DNA of 64,000 bases, from NCBI GenBank assembly GCA_913058395.1, contig CAJXQI010000010.1, positions 1-64,000 on the forward strand, given 5' to 3'. The translations under genes were made by a program, and so were the position numbers. Positions 54,340-62,513 of this stretch are shown in pieces. Below the pieces are notes generated by a model, which saw only the letters and a program-made list of their open reading frames with translations, was not told where the DNA came from and ran no database searches. The first letter of the stretch is position 1. Each line of letters begins with the position of its first letter. This stretch comes from an uncultured Colwellia sp. (lineage in GTDB: Bacteria > Pseudomonadota > Gammaproteobacteria > Enterobacterales > Alteromonadaceae).

Positions 54340-54524
54340 TACTTAGACTCCTTTAAACTGTCAAAGCCATGAACTGAGACATGTAAGGCTAACAAAACTA
54401 AATTAAGTAAAAAATAGTTAGCGTATAACATACTCATTGGCATGATTTTAATGCCAAAACTGTAGGTTAATACTAATAAAATGCAGAAAATTGCCGAGGA
54501 GATTTTAGCGATTGTTTGGATCAT
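54339..54524 (-). CDS. Small two-helix membrane protein coupled to the amidohydrolase
   Basis: A 61-residue protein with two predicted transmembrane helices (about residues 7-24 and 33-51) and no recognised family. AAGGAATAAAAT precedes its ATG, a normal ribosome site, and its stop overlaps the amidohydrolase start (TAATG), so it is very likely translated and functionally tied to that gene. It might anchor or assist the secreted amidohydrolase, which is inference. Confidence 0.7.
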   Translation of the reverse strand: MIQTIAKISSAIFCILLVLTYSFGIKIMPMSMLYANYFLLNLVLLALHVSVHGFDSLKESK

Positions 54525-54823
54525 ATTTTATTCCTTTGTTTTGTTATTTTTATGCTGATTCTTAAGTGCTACGAGCATTTATTACTGCAGCTCTTTCGTA
54601 TTGATGGGATAAATGTACGTATTTAATCGGTGGCTGTCGGTAGGATTTCAGTGAAATGACATGAATTGACTCTGAATCGACATAAAAAGCTGATGTAGAT
54701 AATTTGTGATAATACCTAGCGTGTTTTGAACTATTTAATTTTTCTGATGAAGAACTAAATATTTTTATGTTCACAAGGTATGATAGCGAAATTAATATCA
54801 GTTTATTTTAATGTGAAATACTC
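54525..54823. other. Gap between the amidohydrolase operon and the RecQ-like gene
   Basis: About 300 AT-rich bases holding divergent promoters. A minus-strand 70-codon frame at 54562-54774 starting with GTG (MNIKIFSSSSEKLNS) lacks a ribosome site and shows no family resemblance; I leave it as doubtful. No repeat copy or RNA gene is seen. Confidence 0.5.
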
Positions 54824-56806
54824 ATGACTACTTTTACGCCTGCTACGCAACCTTCTCAATTGAACTCATCACTTAAACAAACTTTTGGTTTTGATGAATT
54901 TAGAATAGGGCAAGAGCAAACGATATCCCAGCTGCTTAACGGGGACTCATCTTTAGCGATATTTCCTACCGGTGCAGGTAAGTCGCTTTGTTATCAATTA
55001 GCGGCGATTAATTTACCTCACTTAACCTTAGTGGTATCGCCATTATTAGCATTAATGAAAGATCAGTTAGCGTTTTTACACACTAAAGGCATACCGGCGG
55101 CGAGTATTGATTCGACCTTATCATTTGAGCAAAGTCAGCAAGTTACTCGTGATGTTCGTTCTGGCAAAATTAAAATATTAATGGTCTCAGTAGAGCGTTT
55201 TAAGAATGAACGTTTTCGCCAGTTTATCGAGTCGATTGCTATTTCGATGCTAGTGGTTGATGAAGCCCATTGTATTTCTGAGTGGGGCCATAACTTTCGT
55301 CCTGACTACTTGAAACTTCCGCGTTATCGTCAAGAGCTTAATATCCCGCTAGTGTTGCTATTGACCGCAACAGCAACGAAAAAAGTGAAGCAGGATATGG
55401 CACATAAATTTGCCATTGCGTCAGAGCATATAGTGCAAACAGGGTTTTATCGAAATAACCTTGATTTGTCAGTTTTACCAGTTGCTGAAAAACAAAAAAA
55501 TCAAACACTGCTTGATGTTATAAATCATCATCAAGGCAGTGGTATTGTTTACGTGACTTTGCAGCATAGTGCTGAAAAAATTGCTGAGTTTTTGCAACAA
55601 CAAGGGCTACAAGCGCAGGCATATCATGCGGGTTTTAAAGATGAAGTAAGGCAAAAAATCCAGCAAGACTTTATGCAGGGAAAAACGAGCATTGTTGTCG
55701 CGACTATTGCGTTTGGCATGGGCATAGACAAGTCAGATATTCGTTTTGTTATACATTACGACTTGCCTAAATCTATCGAAAATTATAGCCAAGAAATTGG
55801 CCGAGCAGGACGAGATAAGCAAAACTCTACCTGTTTTACTTTAGCAAACCTTGACGGTATTCATACGGTTGAAAACTTTGTTTACGCTGATACGCCAGAG
55901 CGCGCTAGCATTGATTATGTATTGCAAAATATTCGTAATGAAGTGCAAGGTGGTCAATGGGAGCTGCAAGTACTAGCTTTGTCTAACGCCAGTAACATTA
56001 AGCAATTACCTTTAAAAACGTTATTAGTACAGTTAGAGCTTATGGGAATTATTACCGCTAAATTTAGTTACTTTGCTGATTTTAAATTTAAGTTTGTCAC
56101 GCCAAAAGAACAAATAATTAGTAGCTTTAATGCCGATAGAAGTGAGTTTTTAGCACAAGTGTTTAGCTGTGCGAAAATGAAAAAAATCTGGGGTGAACCT
56201 GATTTTGAACTAATGCATTCTCGTTACCAAGCGCCAAGAAAAAGAATTGTCTCAGCGTTGGAATACTTGGCTGATCAACAACATATCGTACTGGAAACGA
56301 AAAAGGCGACTGAAGTTTTTAGTGTCAATATGGCGGCGTTAGATAATGCCGATTTAGTTGAACAGCTTTATCAGTATTTTGCTGAAAAAGAGCAAGCCGA
56401 AATAGAGCGTATTAGCAAACTCGTGCAGTTTTTTCAAAGTGACCGTTGTTTAACTAAGCAATTATCGCATTATTTTGACGACCAATTCGCTCCTGAAAAC
56501 TGTGGACATTGTTCGGTTTGCCGTGGGCAAGTGGCAGTATTACCGTATTCAAATGATCAACAGGCGATTAGTTCAGAAACAATAACACTGGCAATTGCGC
56601 AAATACAACAGCACTTTTCGAGCTTAAAAGCTACCGCTACAGTATTACCTAAAGGTTTATCTATTGACACTATTTGCCGGTTTTTATCAGGTATGAGTGT
56701 ACCGTTATTTACGCGTACTAAAGTACGTCAATTAAGTTATTTTGCGGTGTGTCAGCATATGCGCTATGCCGATATTAAAGCACAGGTGGTAAGTACTTTA
56801 AGATAA
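54824..56806 (+). CDS. RecQ-family ATP-dependent DNA helicase
   Basis: A 660-residue superfamily 2 helicase. Motifs in order: FGFDEFRIGQEQTI (motif 0), FPTGAGKSLCYQ (I), VSPLLALMKDQ (Ia), VVDEAHCISEWGHNFRPDY (II with aromatic loop), LLLTATATKKV (III), GMGIDKSDIRFVIHYDLPKS (V) and QEIGRAGRDKQ (VI). A C-terminal zinc-binding set (DRCLTKQL ... CGHCSVCRG) fits the RecQ-Ct region. I do not see a typical HRDC domain in the last ~90 residues, and the protein is diverged from E. coli RecQ, so it is a RecQ paralogue rather than RecQ proper. Confidence 0.88.
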   Translation: MTTFTPATQPSQLNSSLKQTFGFDEFRIGQEQTISQLLNGDSSLAIFPTGAGKSLCYQLAAINLPHLTLVVSPLLALMKDQLAFLHTKGIPAASIDSTLSFEQSQQVTRDVRSGKIKILMVSVERFKNERFRQFIESIAISMLVVDEAHCISEWGHNFRPDYLKLPRYRQELNIPLVLLLTATATKKVKQDMAHKFAIASEHIVQTGFYRNNLDLSVLPVAEKQKNQTLLDVINHHQGSGIVYVTLQHSAEKIAEFLQQQGLQAQAYHAGFKDEVRQKIQQDFMQGKTSIVVATIAFGMGIDKSDIRFVIHYDLPKSIENYSQEIGRAGRDKQNSTCFTLANLDGIHTVENFVYADTPERASIDYVLQNIRNEVQGGQWELQVLALSNASNIKQLPLKTLLVQLELMGIITAKFSYFADFKFKFVTPKEQIISSFNADRSEFLAQVFSCAKMKKIWGEPDFELMHSRYQAPRKRIVSALEYLADQQHIVLETKKATEVFSVNMAALDNADLVEQLYQYFAEKEQAEIERISKLVQFFQSDRCLTKQLSHYFDDQFAPENCGHCSVCRGQVAVLPYSNDQQAISSETITLAIAQIQQHFSSLKATATVLPKGLSIDTICRFLSGMSVPLFTRTKVRQLSYFAVCQHMRYADIKAQVVSTLR

Positions 56807-56813
56807 GATCAAA

Positions 56814-56836
56814 AAAGGCACTAAATCAGTGCCTTT
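56814..56836 (+). terminator. Terminator after the RecQ-like gene, abutting a repeat
   Basis: AAAGGCACT (56814-56822) pairs with AGTGCCTTT (56828-56836) around AAATC. Only three T remain before the repeat word ATGTTCAGGGTGAACGG starts at 56837. Confidence 0.85.
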
Positions 56837-57048
56837 ATGTTCAGGGTGAACGGTATAATGCGGGTGCATGGATGCACAGGAGCGTATATGTTCAGGCCTT
56901 TCTCAGACATCCTGTCTTTCAAGGCATTAGTGCATCCCGGTAATTGCTCCATGCATTACTCTAATAACATACATCCATGTAAGAACATGCACGTCGATGA
57001 ACGGTATAACGCGGGTGCGTGGCCGTTTCTAGACATCCTGTCTTTCGT
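56837..57048 (+). repeat. Terminator-associated repeat, copy C
   Basis: It is nearly identical to copy A1 after thrC: ATGTTCAGGGTGAACGGTAT, TGCATGGATGCA (about 56866-56877), TTCAGGCCTTTCTCAGACAT, AAGGCATTAGTGCATCCCGG, TACATCCATGTA, GATGAACGGTAT and GGGTGCGTGGCCGTTTC in the same order. It fills the space between the convergent RecQ-like and slyD genes. A 73-codon frame across it mirrors the false frame in copy A1. Confidence 0.88.
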
Positions 57049-57064
57049 TAATAGTTAACGCGTC

Positions 57065-57553
57065 TTAGTGGCTATGTCCACAACCGCCTTCACCATGCAC
57101 ATGACCGTGTTCTAATTCTTCTTCAGTGGCATCACGCACTTCTAAAATTTCAACATCAAATTTTAAGTCAATACCGGCTAATGGATGGTTACCATCTACT
57201 GTGATTTCATCATCTTGCACATCAATAACGATAACAGTTTGTTCGCCTTCGTCTGTTGTTGCACGTAGTTGACTACCGACATCTAAATCTTCAATGCCAG
57301 CAAACATTGCTTTTGGCACGGTTTGCACAAAACCGTCTTCTCTTTCACCGTAAGCATTTTCTGCAGTAACGGCTACTTCGAATTTGTCACCAGCTTCATG
57401 GCCAACTAATTCTTCTTCTAAACCTGGGATAAGGTAATGAGAGCCTTGGATCACAGCCAGTGGGCTATGGTCATAAGAACTATCAATTAAGGTGTCTTCA
57501 CTGTCAGATACAGCGTAATGTAATACAACAACTTTGTTGTCAGAAATTTTCAT
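57065..57553 (-). CDS. slyD: FKBP-type peptidyl-prolyl isomerase SlyD
   Basis: A 162-residue chaperone-isomerase. The FKBP domain (VVVLHYAVSDSEDTLIDSS, PLAVIQGSHYLIPGLEEELVGHEAG) is interrupted by the insert-in-flap chaperone domain (about 70-125), and the tail HGHVHGEGGCGHSH is His/Cys-rich and binds Ni or other metals. SlyD assists folding and [NiFe]-hydrogenase maturation. It is eight bases from ygfZ on the same strand and may be co-transcribed. A repeat copy follows its 3' end. Confidence 0.94.
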   Translation of the reverse strand: MKISDNKVVVLHYAVSDSEDTLIDSSYDHSPLAVIQGSHYLIPGLEEELVGHEAGDKFEVAVTAENAYGEREDGFVQTVPKAMFAGIEDLDVGSQLRATTDEGEQTVIVIDVQDDEITVDGNHPLAGIDLKFDVEILEVRDATEEELEHGHVHGEGGCGHSH

Positions 57554-57561
57554 AATATGTC

Positions 57562-58527
57562 CTATTCGGCGTCTGAGCTTATATTGTAAGGGAGTGGGGA
57601 AATAGTTAATCCCATATGGTGTTCTTTTATACGTAATTCGGTCGATGCATCAACATCATTGGCCAAAATAGCTTGAATATATGTTTGCTTATCATCTGCT
57701 TGGTATGCCGCAAGTACATCACCGGCTTTACGCCAATTTTCACCAAGCTTTTTCTCAATAACATCACCCGTATTGGCATTTACTGCGTTGCCGGTAAGGG
57801 CAAAGAGTGCGCGTTTGTTTTTACCTAGGTATTGCATTCTAGCAACAGTCTCTTGTCCTAAATAACAACCTTTAGTAAAGCTAATACCGTTAATAGCTTG
57901 TAAGTTAAGCATTTGCGGCACGTACTCAGCAATATAATGTTCTGAAAGTATTGGGAAACCTTCAGAAATTTCTAATAATTGCCAAACGTTGTCGTTAAAA
58001 GTTGGAAAATCAAACTTGGCTGAAACTTTTGCTAAGTTATCTTCACTATCAATAATTAAGTAACGACTCATTTCACCAGCAATGTAAACTAGAGTTGTGT
58101 CTTGTTCTTGAATAACGGGCGTTAAGGTATCAGGCACTTGCGTAAATAATTCAGCCATTTTTTCTGTCGCTTTACTGCCTGCTATTGCTAGGTAATCAAT
58201 GTCTTTTGCTTGAGATATTTCAACTTTGGCGAATACACCAAATTTTTTCAATTCAGCTAAAGATAGTTCGATAGAGCTTGCTGGTTGTAATAGTAAATAT
58301 TCGCTATTGCGTTCTATCAAGCGAAAAGCTGAGAAAACTTTGCCTTTAGCATTACAGTGCGCACCGGTTAGCAATTTCTCTTGTGCTAAACTATTAACGT
58401 CACAAGTAACTTGCCCTTGTAAATATTTCGCTTGTTCCTCTCCCGTTAAAGATATTGCTTTAAAACTATTGAGAGCAATCGCAAACACATCGGGTAATTC
58501 GTTATAGCTAGGTAAGTTACTATTCAT
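57562..58527 (-). CDS. ygfZ: tRNA-modifying, folate-binding protein YgfZ
   Basis: A GcvT-like protein that supports some Fe-S enzymes, including MiaB. The signature KGCYLGQETVARMQYLGKNKR with its conserved Cys is present, and the N-terminal LTGEEQAKYLQGQVTCDV is typical. ATG 58527 gives 321 residues (E. coli 326); a TTG at 58545 would add six. It is divergent from sdhE, the arrangement found in many gammaproteobacteria. Confidence 0.93.
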   Translation of the reverse strand: MNSNLPSYNELPDVFAIALNSFKAISLTGEEQAKYLQGQVTCDVNSLAQEKLLTGAHCNAKGKVFSAFRLIERNSEYLLLQPASSIELSLAELKKFGVFAKVEISQAKDIDYLAIAGSKATEKMAELFTQVPDTLTPVIQEQDTTLVYIAGEMSRYLIIDSEDNLAKVSAKFDFPTFNDNVWQLLEISEGFPILSEHYIAEYVPQMLNLQAINGISFTKGCYLGQETVARMQYLGKNKRALFALTGNAVNANTGDVIEKKLGENWRKAGDVLAAYQADDKQTYIQAILANDVDASTELRIKEHHMGLTISPLPYNISSDAE

Positions 58528-58725
58528 GGTGTTGGTATCCGGCAATAATGCAGAAAAAGACTAATACAACAATAAATGAGGACATTTATTCTAATTACAA
58601 CCATATATCATTTTTTTCTGCTATTTTAATTGTTATCGAAATTATCCTATTTGATGATCAATTCGTGGCTATTTTTAGCTTGAGTTTGTTAGAATAAGAG
58701 CAGATTTAACTAAATAGGGTGATGT

Positions 58726-58977
58726 ATGTCATTAAAAGATAATAAACCTCGACTTCGCTGGGCATGTCGACGTGGAATGCTTGAACTAGATGTGCTTTTT
58801 ATGCCATTTGTTGAAGAGGCGTACGATGATCTTTCTGAAGAAGATAAGGCAACCTTTGAGCGTTTATTAGAGTGCCAAGATCCTGAGTTATTTGCTTGGT
58901 TTATGGGACATGAAACTTGTGAAGACAAAGAACTTAACGCCATGGTGCAATTTATACTACAGCGCATTAAGGTTTAA
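58726..58977 (+). CDS. sdhE: FAD assembly factor SdhE
   Basis: An 83-residue helical protein that promotes covalent flavinylation of SdhA and FrdA. The essential RRGMLELDV motif is at residues 15-23, followed by FEEAYDDLSEEDK-like and LLECQDPELFAWFMGH segments. Length is standard (E. coli 88). It lies upstream of cptA, the classic pairing. The 180-base gap to ygfZ holds divergent promoters. Confidence 0.95.
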   Translation: MSLKDNKPRLRWACRRGMLELDVLFMPFVEEAYDDLSEEDKATFERLLECQDPELFAWFMGHETCEDKELNAMVQFILQRIKV

Positions 58978-58978
58978 T

Positions 58979-59422
58979 ATTGAAGTATCGCCTTCTGAAA
59001 TTAAGGCGATATTGAAATTTCTAATAACGTTTGGCTGTTGCTATATCACATTGTTGTTCATGTTTGGTTTTAAATTATGGTATACCCTAATAATACTGTT
59101 ATTTACTTTCTTACTTATTAGCCACCGAAATTTAATTCTTTTATTTTTACAACGAAAATCATCAACGTTCTTTGCGACATTTTTTCTTCAGCAGACTGAT
59201 TTTTTCTTGTTGACAGATACTGGAGAGTGTCAGTTTAACAACCGAAAAGCATTGCAGTTATCTGCCCAATCTCAAGTCAATTTATGGGGCTATTGGTTAA
59301 TATTCACGGACAGCAGTGTTAGTAAGAAATACATATTCAAAGACAGTTTATCTGCTAAAGACCAAGCTAGAATGGCTCGAATAATTATGCGGTTAAGACA
59401 ATTTCCAAGCGAGACTGCTTAG
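58979..59422 (+). CDS. cptA: CptA/YgfX family membrane protein
   Basis: A membrane protein with two helices (about residues 12-32 and 36-52), then a soluble domain ending with a conserved helical RxxRIIMRLRQF segment. It occupies the ygfX (cptA) position after sdhE. YgfX was proposed as a toxin acting on FtsZ/MreB, with SdhE as partner, but this is disputed. No ATG lies between the sdhE stop and the first helix. ATT 58979, six bases after AAGG, is a plausible rare start; ATG 58910 inside sdhE is the alternative. Confidence 0.75.
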   Translation: MEVSPSEIKAILKFLITFGCCYITLLFMFGFKLWYTLIILLFTFLLISHRNLILLFLQRKSSTFFATFFLQQTDFFLLTDTGECQFNNRKALQLSAQSQVNLWGYWLIFTDSSVSKKYIFKDSLSAKDQARMARIIMRLRQFPSETA

Positions 59423-59450
59423 CCTCGCTTATAGCCTATTTTTTATAGCT
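59407..59450. terminator. Hairpin between convergent cptA and nadB
   Basis: AAGCGAG (59407-59413) pairs with CTCGCTT (59424-59430), and ATAGC..TTTTTT..ATAGCT follows within the 32-base gap to nadB. This suits a weak bidirectional terminator. Confidence 0.35.
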
Positions 59451-59454
59451 TAAC

Positions 59455-61050
59455 TTACGGTTTTAAAATAGTAATTGTTGCTTCATCAAGCATGTCAGGG
59501 AAGTCGAGCGTGTAGTGTAAACCGCGACTTTCTTTTCTGTTCAATGCTGATTTTATAATGAGCTCAGCTACTTGCACTAAATTACGTAGTTCAAGCAAAT
59601 TATTGCTAACTCTAAAATGGCGGTAATATTCTTCAATTTCGCTTTGTAGCATTTCTACTCGGTGCAATGCACGTTCTAAGCGTTTTGTCGTGCGAACAAT
59701 ACCAACATAATCCCACATAAACAGGCGTAATTCGTGCCAGTTATGTTGAATAACCACTTCTTCATCAGAGTCGGTAACACGACTATCATCCCATGCGGGT
59801 AATTTTATATAAGCTTGCTTGTGACTCAGTTTTTCTTCGATATCTAAAGCGGCAGCTCGGGCAAACACTAGGCATTCTAATAAAGAGTTACTCGCTAAGC
59901 GATTTGCCCCATGCAAGCCAGTGTAAGATACTTCGCCTATTGCATATAAGTTTTCAGTATCTGTTTTACCTTGCTTATTAATCATTACACCACCACAAGT
60001 GTAATGAGCAGCAGGAACAACCGGCATAGGCTGTTTGGTAATATCTATGCCTAGTGAACGAGTTTTCTCATAAATAGTTGGGAAGTGCTGTTTAATAAAA
60101 TCGCTTGATTTGTGACTAATATCTAAATACATACAATCAGCGCCAAGGCGTTTCATTTCAAAATCAATGGCACGAGCAACGATGTCACGTGGGGCAAGTT
60201 CTGCTCGTTCATCAAAGCTTGGCATAAAACGGCTGCCATCTGGGCGACGTAGAATAGCGCCTTCACCACGCAATGCTTCAGTGAGTAAGAAAGTACCTGC
60301 TTCTGGATGGAACAAACAAGTAGGATGGAATTGGTTAAACTCCATATTGGCAACACGACAACCTGCGCGCCAGGCCATGGCAACGCCGTCACCGCTGGCA
60401 ACATCAGGGTTTGAAGTATATTGATAAACCTTACTTGCACCGCCGGTGGCTAAAATAGTTTTTTTCGCAAAAATGCTTTCAACTTTTTCGCTATTACGGT
60501 TCCATACGTAAGCGCCATTACATTGATTCTCACCCGTAGAGGCGTTTTCTTGGCAAACTAAGTCAATGGCGTTGTAGCGTTCAAAAATTCGAATTCGACT
60601 ATGATTTTTTACTTGCGAAACCAGCGTGGTTTGAATTGCTTGCCCTGTAGCATCCGCAGCGTGAAGAATTCTGCGGTGACTATGACCACCTTCGCGAGTT
60701 AAGTGATAATTCACATCGCCGTTACTCGTTGGTACATCACGGTCAAAACTAACACCTTTATCAATCAGCCACTCTAAACACATTTTGGCGTTTTCTGCGG
60801 TATATTGCACAGCGGCTTCATCGCATAAGCCAGCCCCTGCTATTATTGTGTCGTTAACGTGGGCATCAATGCTGTCACTCTCATCGAATACTGCGGCAAC
60901 GCCGCCTTGCGCGTAAAATGTTGAGCCATCATTAACTTGGCCTTTACTGAGGATAACCACGTCGGCATTTTTGGCTAAATGCAGTGCTAAAGATAATCCT
61001 GCTGCGCCACTACCGATAATTAAAACGTCGCAATTGTGTTGCTGATTCAT
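59455..61050 (-). CDS. nadB: L-aspartate oxidase
   Basis: NadB oxidises aspartate to iminoaspartate, first step of NAD synthesis. The FAD loop is [18 protein letters not shown] (about residues 9-26), with [30 protein letters not shown] and [16 protein letters not shown] as family motifs, including active-site His and Arg residues. Length 531 is normal (E. coli 540). It is divergent from rpoE, the standard arrangement. Confidence 0.96.
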   Translation of the reverse strand: MNQQHNCDVLIIGSGAAGLSLALHLAKNADVVILSKGQVNDGSTFYAQGGVAAVFDESDSIDAHVNDTIIAGAGLCDEAAVQYTAENAKMCLEWLIDKGVSFDRDVPTSNGDVNYHLTREGGHSHRRILHAADATGQAIQTTLVSQVKNHSRIRIFERYNAIDLVCQENASTGENQCNGAYVWNRNSEKVESIFAKKTILATGGASKVYQYTSNPDVASGDGVAMAWRAGCRVANMEFNQFHPTCLFHPEAGTFLLTEALRGEGAILRRPDGSRFMPSFDERAELAPRDIVARAIDFEMKRLGADCMYLDISHKSSDFIKQHFPTIYEKTRSLGIDITKQPMPVVPAAHYTCGGVMINKQGKTDTENLYAIGEVSYTGLHGANRLASNSLLECLVFARAAALDIEEKLSHKQAYIKLPAWDDSRVTDSDEEVVIQHNWHELRLFMWDYVGIVRTTKRLERALHRVEMLQSEIEEYYRHFRVSNNLLELRNLVQVAELIIKSALNRKESRGLHYTLDFPDMLDEATITILKP

Positions 61051-61166
61051 ATATTCTTGGAATTAAGGTACAATAATTGATAGCTCAATATTAACTTTTA
61101 TTGCAGTGACAAAACAGCCCAAAACAATTTTTATAAATAAAATTTAATTTTTTTCAATATTTATCG

Positions 61167-61193
61167 AACTTTTTAGCGCAAGGCCAGTCCTAC
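61167..61193 (+). promoter_or_regulatory. Sigma-E-like promoter upstream of rpoE
   Basis: GAACTT (61167-61172), the sigma-E -35 core, is followed after 16 bases by TCCTA (61189-61193), a partial match to the -10 TCTAA/TCTGA. The spacing equals that of E. coli rpoE P2. It implies autoregulation with about 60 bases of leader. Confidence 0.5.
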
Positions 61194-61257
61194 TTTATGC
61201 GTTTGCCATGAGCCAGATGTATATAAAGTTAAATGGTTAGTAGGAGATAAGGCTCAA

Positions 61258-61839
61258 ATGAGCGAACAGAACGTGGACCAAAAGTTGGTTGAGCGGGTAC
61301 AACGTGGCGATAAAAACGCATTTAACCTGCTGGTAACGAAGTACCAACATAAAGTAGCAAATTTGGTGTCACGCTATGTAAAGAACCATAGTGATGTGCC
61401 AGATATAGTGCAAGAAGCATTTATTAAAGCTTATAGAGCTTTACCTAATTTTAGAGGTGATAGTGCTTTTTATACATGGTTATACCGCATTGCGGTTAAT
61501 TGTGCGAAGAATCATCTTGTAGCGGGAGGGCGCAAGCCACCGGGTTCAGACATCGATGTAGAAGATGCTGAAATGTATGATTCAGGTGAGGCATTGAGAG
61601 AAAACGCATCACCAGAGAAGTTATTACTGACCAATGAAATTAAAGAAGTCGTATTTAAAACTATTGAGCAATTACCGGAAGATTTGCGAACAGCAATCAA
61701 CCTAAGAGAGCTAGAAGGGTTAAGTTACGAAGAAATTGCAACGGTAATGGATTGTCCTGTTGGGACGGTACGTTCAAGAATATTTAGAGCACGAGATGCT
61801 GTAGATAAGAAAATACGACCATTATTACAGCAGCAATAA
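61258..61839 (+). CDS. rpoE: RNA polymerase sigma factor RpoE (sigma-E)
   Basis: An ECF sigma factor for envelope stress. Region 2 includes DVPDIVQEAFIKAYRALPNFRGDSAFYTWLYRIAVNCAKN and region 4 includes LPEDLRTAINLRELEGLSYEEIATVMDCPVGTVRSRIFRAR. Length 193 is close to E. coli RpoE (191). It heads rpoE-rseA-rseB-rseC and is preceded by a sigma-E-like promoter. Confidence 0.97.
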   Translation: MSEQNVDQKLVERVQRGDKNAFNLLVTKYQHKVANLVSRYVKNHSDVPDIVQEAFIKAYRALPNFRGDSAFYTWLYRIAVNCAKNHLVAGGRKPPGSDIDVEDAEMYDSGEALRENASPEKLLLTNEIKEVVFKTIEQLPEDLRTAINLRELEGLSYEEIATVMDCPVGTVRSRIFRARDAVDKKIRPLLQQQ

Positions 61840-61919
61840 GTGGAACAATCGTAAATAGTGTATTATTTAGTGACGATTCACTAAATAATTAATGAAGAGT
61901 TAGTTTTTAAGGTGTCATT

Positions 61920-62513
61920 ATGAGTGAAAATAAGTTTGAGACAGTATCATCAGTAGTTGATAGTTATCAGCCCAACGATGAAATCATTGAGGATTTACTC
62001 AATGACGCTCACTTGTCTGCAACTTGGGATCGTTACCATTTAATGGGCGATGTAATGCGTGGTGAAACATCTGATGTGATCAATTTAGATTTATCTTCAG
62101 AAATTGCCGCTGCAATAGCAGATGAACCAACAGTACTAGCTCCTCGAACATCTAATAACTTGGCAGCGAAATTCAAAGCTAAAGTTGTACATCTTGCTAA
62201 ACCGTTTGGTCAAATGGCAATTGCTGCCTCAGCAGCAGGTTTGATGGTAATGGGCGTACAACAAAACTCAGCTGACAATAATGTAATATTGCCAGAAAGC
62301 CAGGTGGTTAAAACGATGCCATTTGGTGGTATTGCTGAACCCGTTAGTTTGAACTTTCAACAAACCAATCGCACCAATGAAAAACAGGCCTTTGTTGAAC
62401 AACAACGTCGTTTTCAAGCTTTATTATCCGATCATCAACAACAAATTAAGTTAAGCTCTGTTGATGTTAGCGAACAAGCTAAACAAGAGAAGGTTGAAGA
62501 TCCGGTTAAATGA
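61920..62513 (+). CDS. rseA: Anti-sigma-E factor RseA
   Basis: A 197-residue bitopic inner-membrane protein. The N-terminal anti-sigma domain (about 10-65) has ATWDRYHLMGDVMRGE, the transmembrane helix is about 97-114, and the periplasmic part carries EPVSLNF, where the Val142-Ser143 bond matches the DegS cleavage site of E. coli RseA (PVSL). A VEQQRRFQALLSDHQQQ segment resembles the RseB-binding region. It overlaps rseB by four bases. Confidence 0.94.
   Translation: MSENKFETVSSVVDSYQPNDEIIEDLLNDAHLSATWDRYHLMGDVMRGETSDVINLDLSSEIAAAIADEPTVLAPRTSNNLAAKFKAKVVHLAKPFGQMAIAASAAGLMVMGVQQNSADNNVILPESQVVKTMPFGGIAEPVSLNFQQTNRTNEKQAFVEQQRRFQALLSDHQQQIKLSSVDVSEQAKQEKVEDPVK

Noticed and set aside
54562-54774. 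70-codon minus-strand frame before the RecQ-like gene
   Set aside because: GTG start without a ribosome site and no family resemblance; kept only as a note on the gap.
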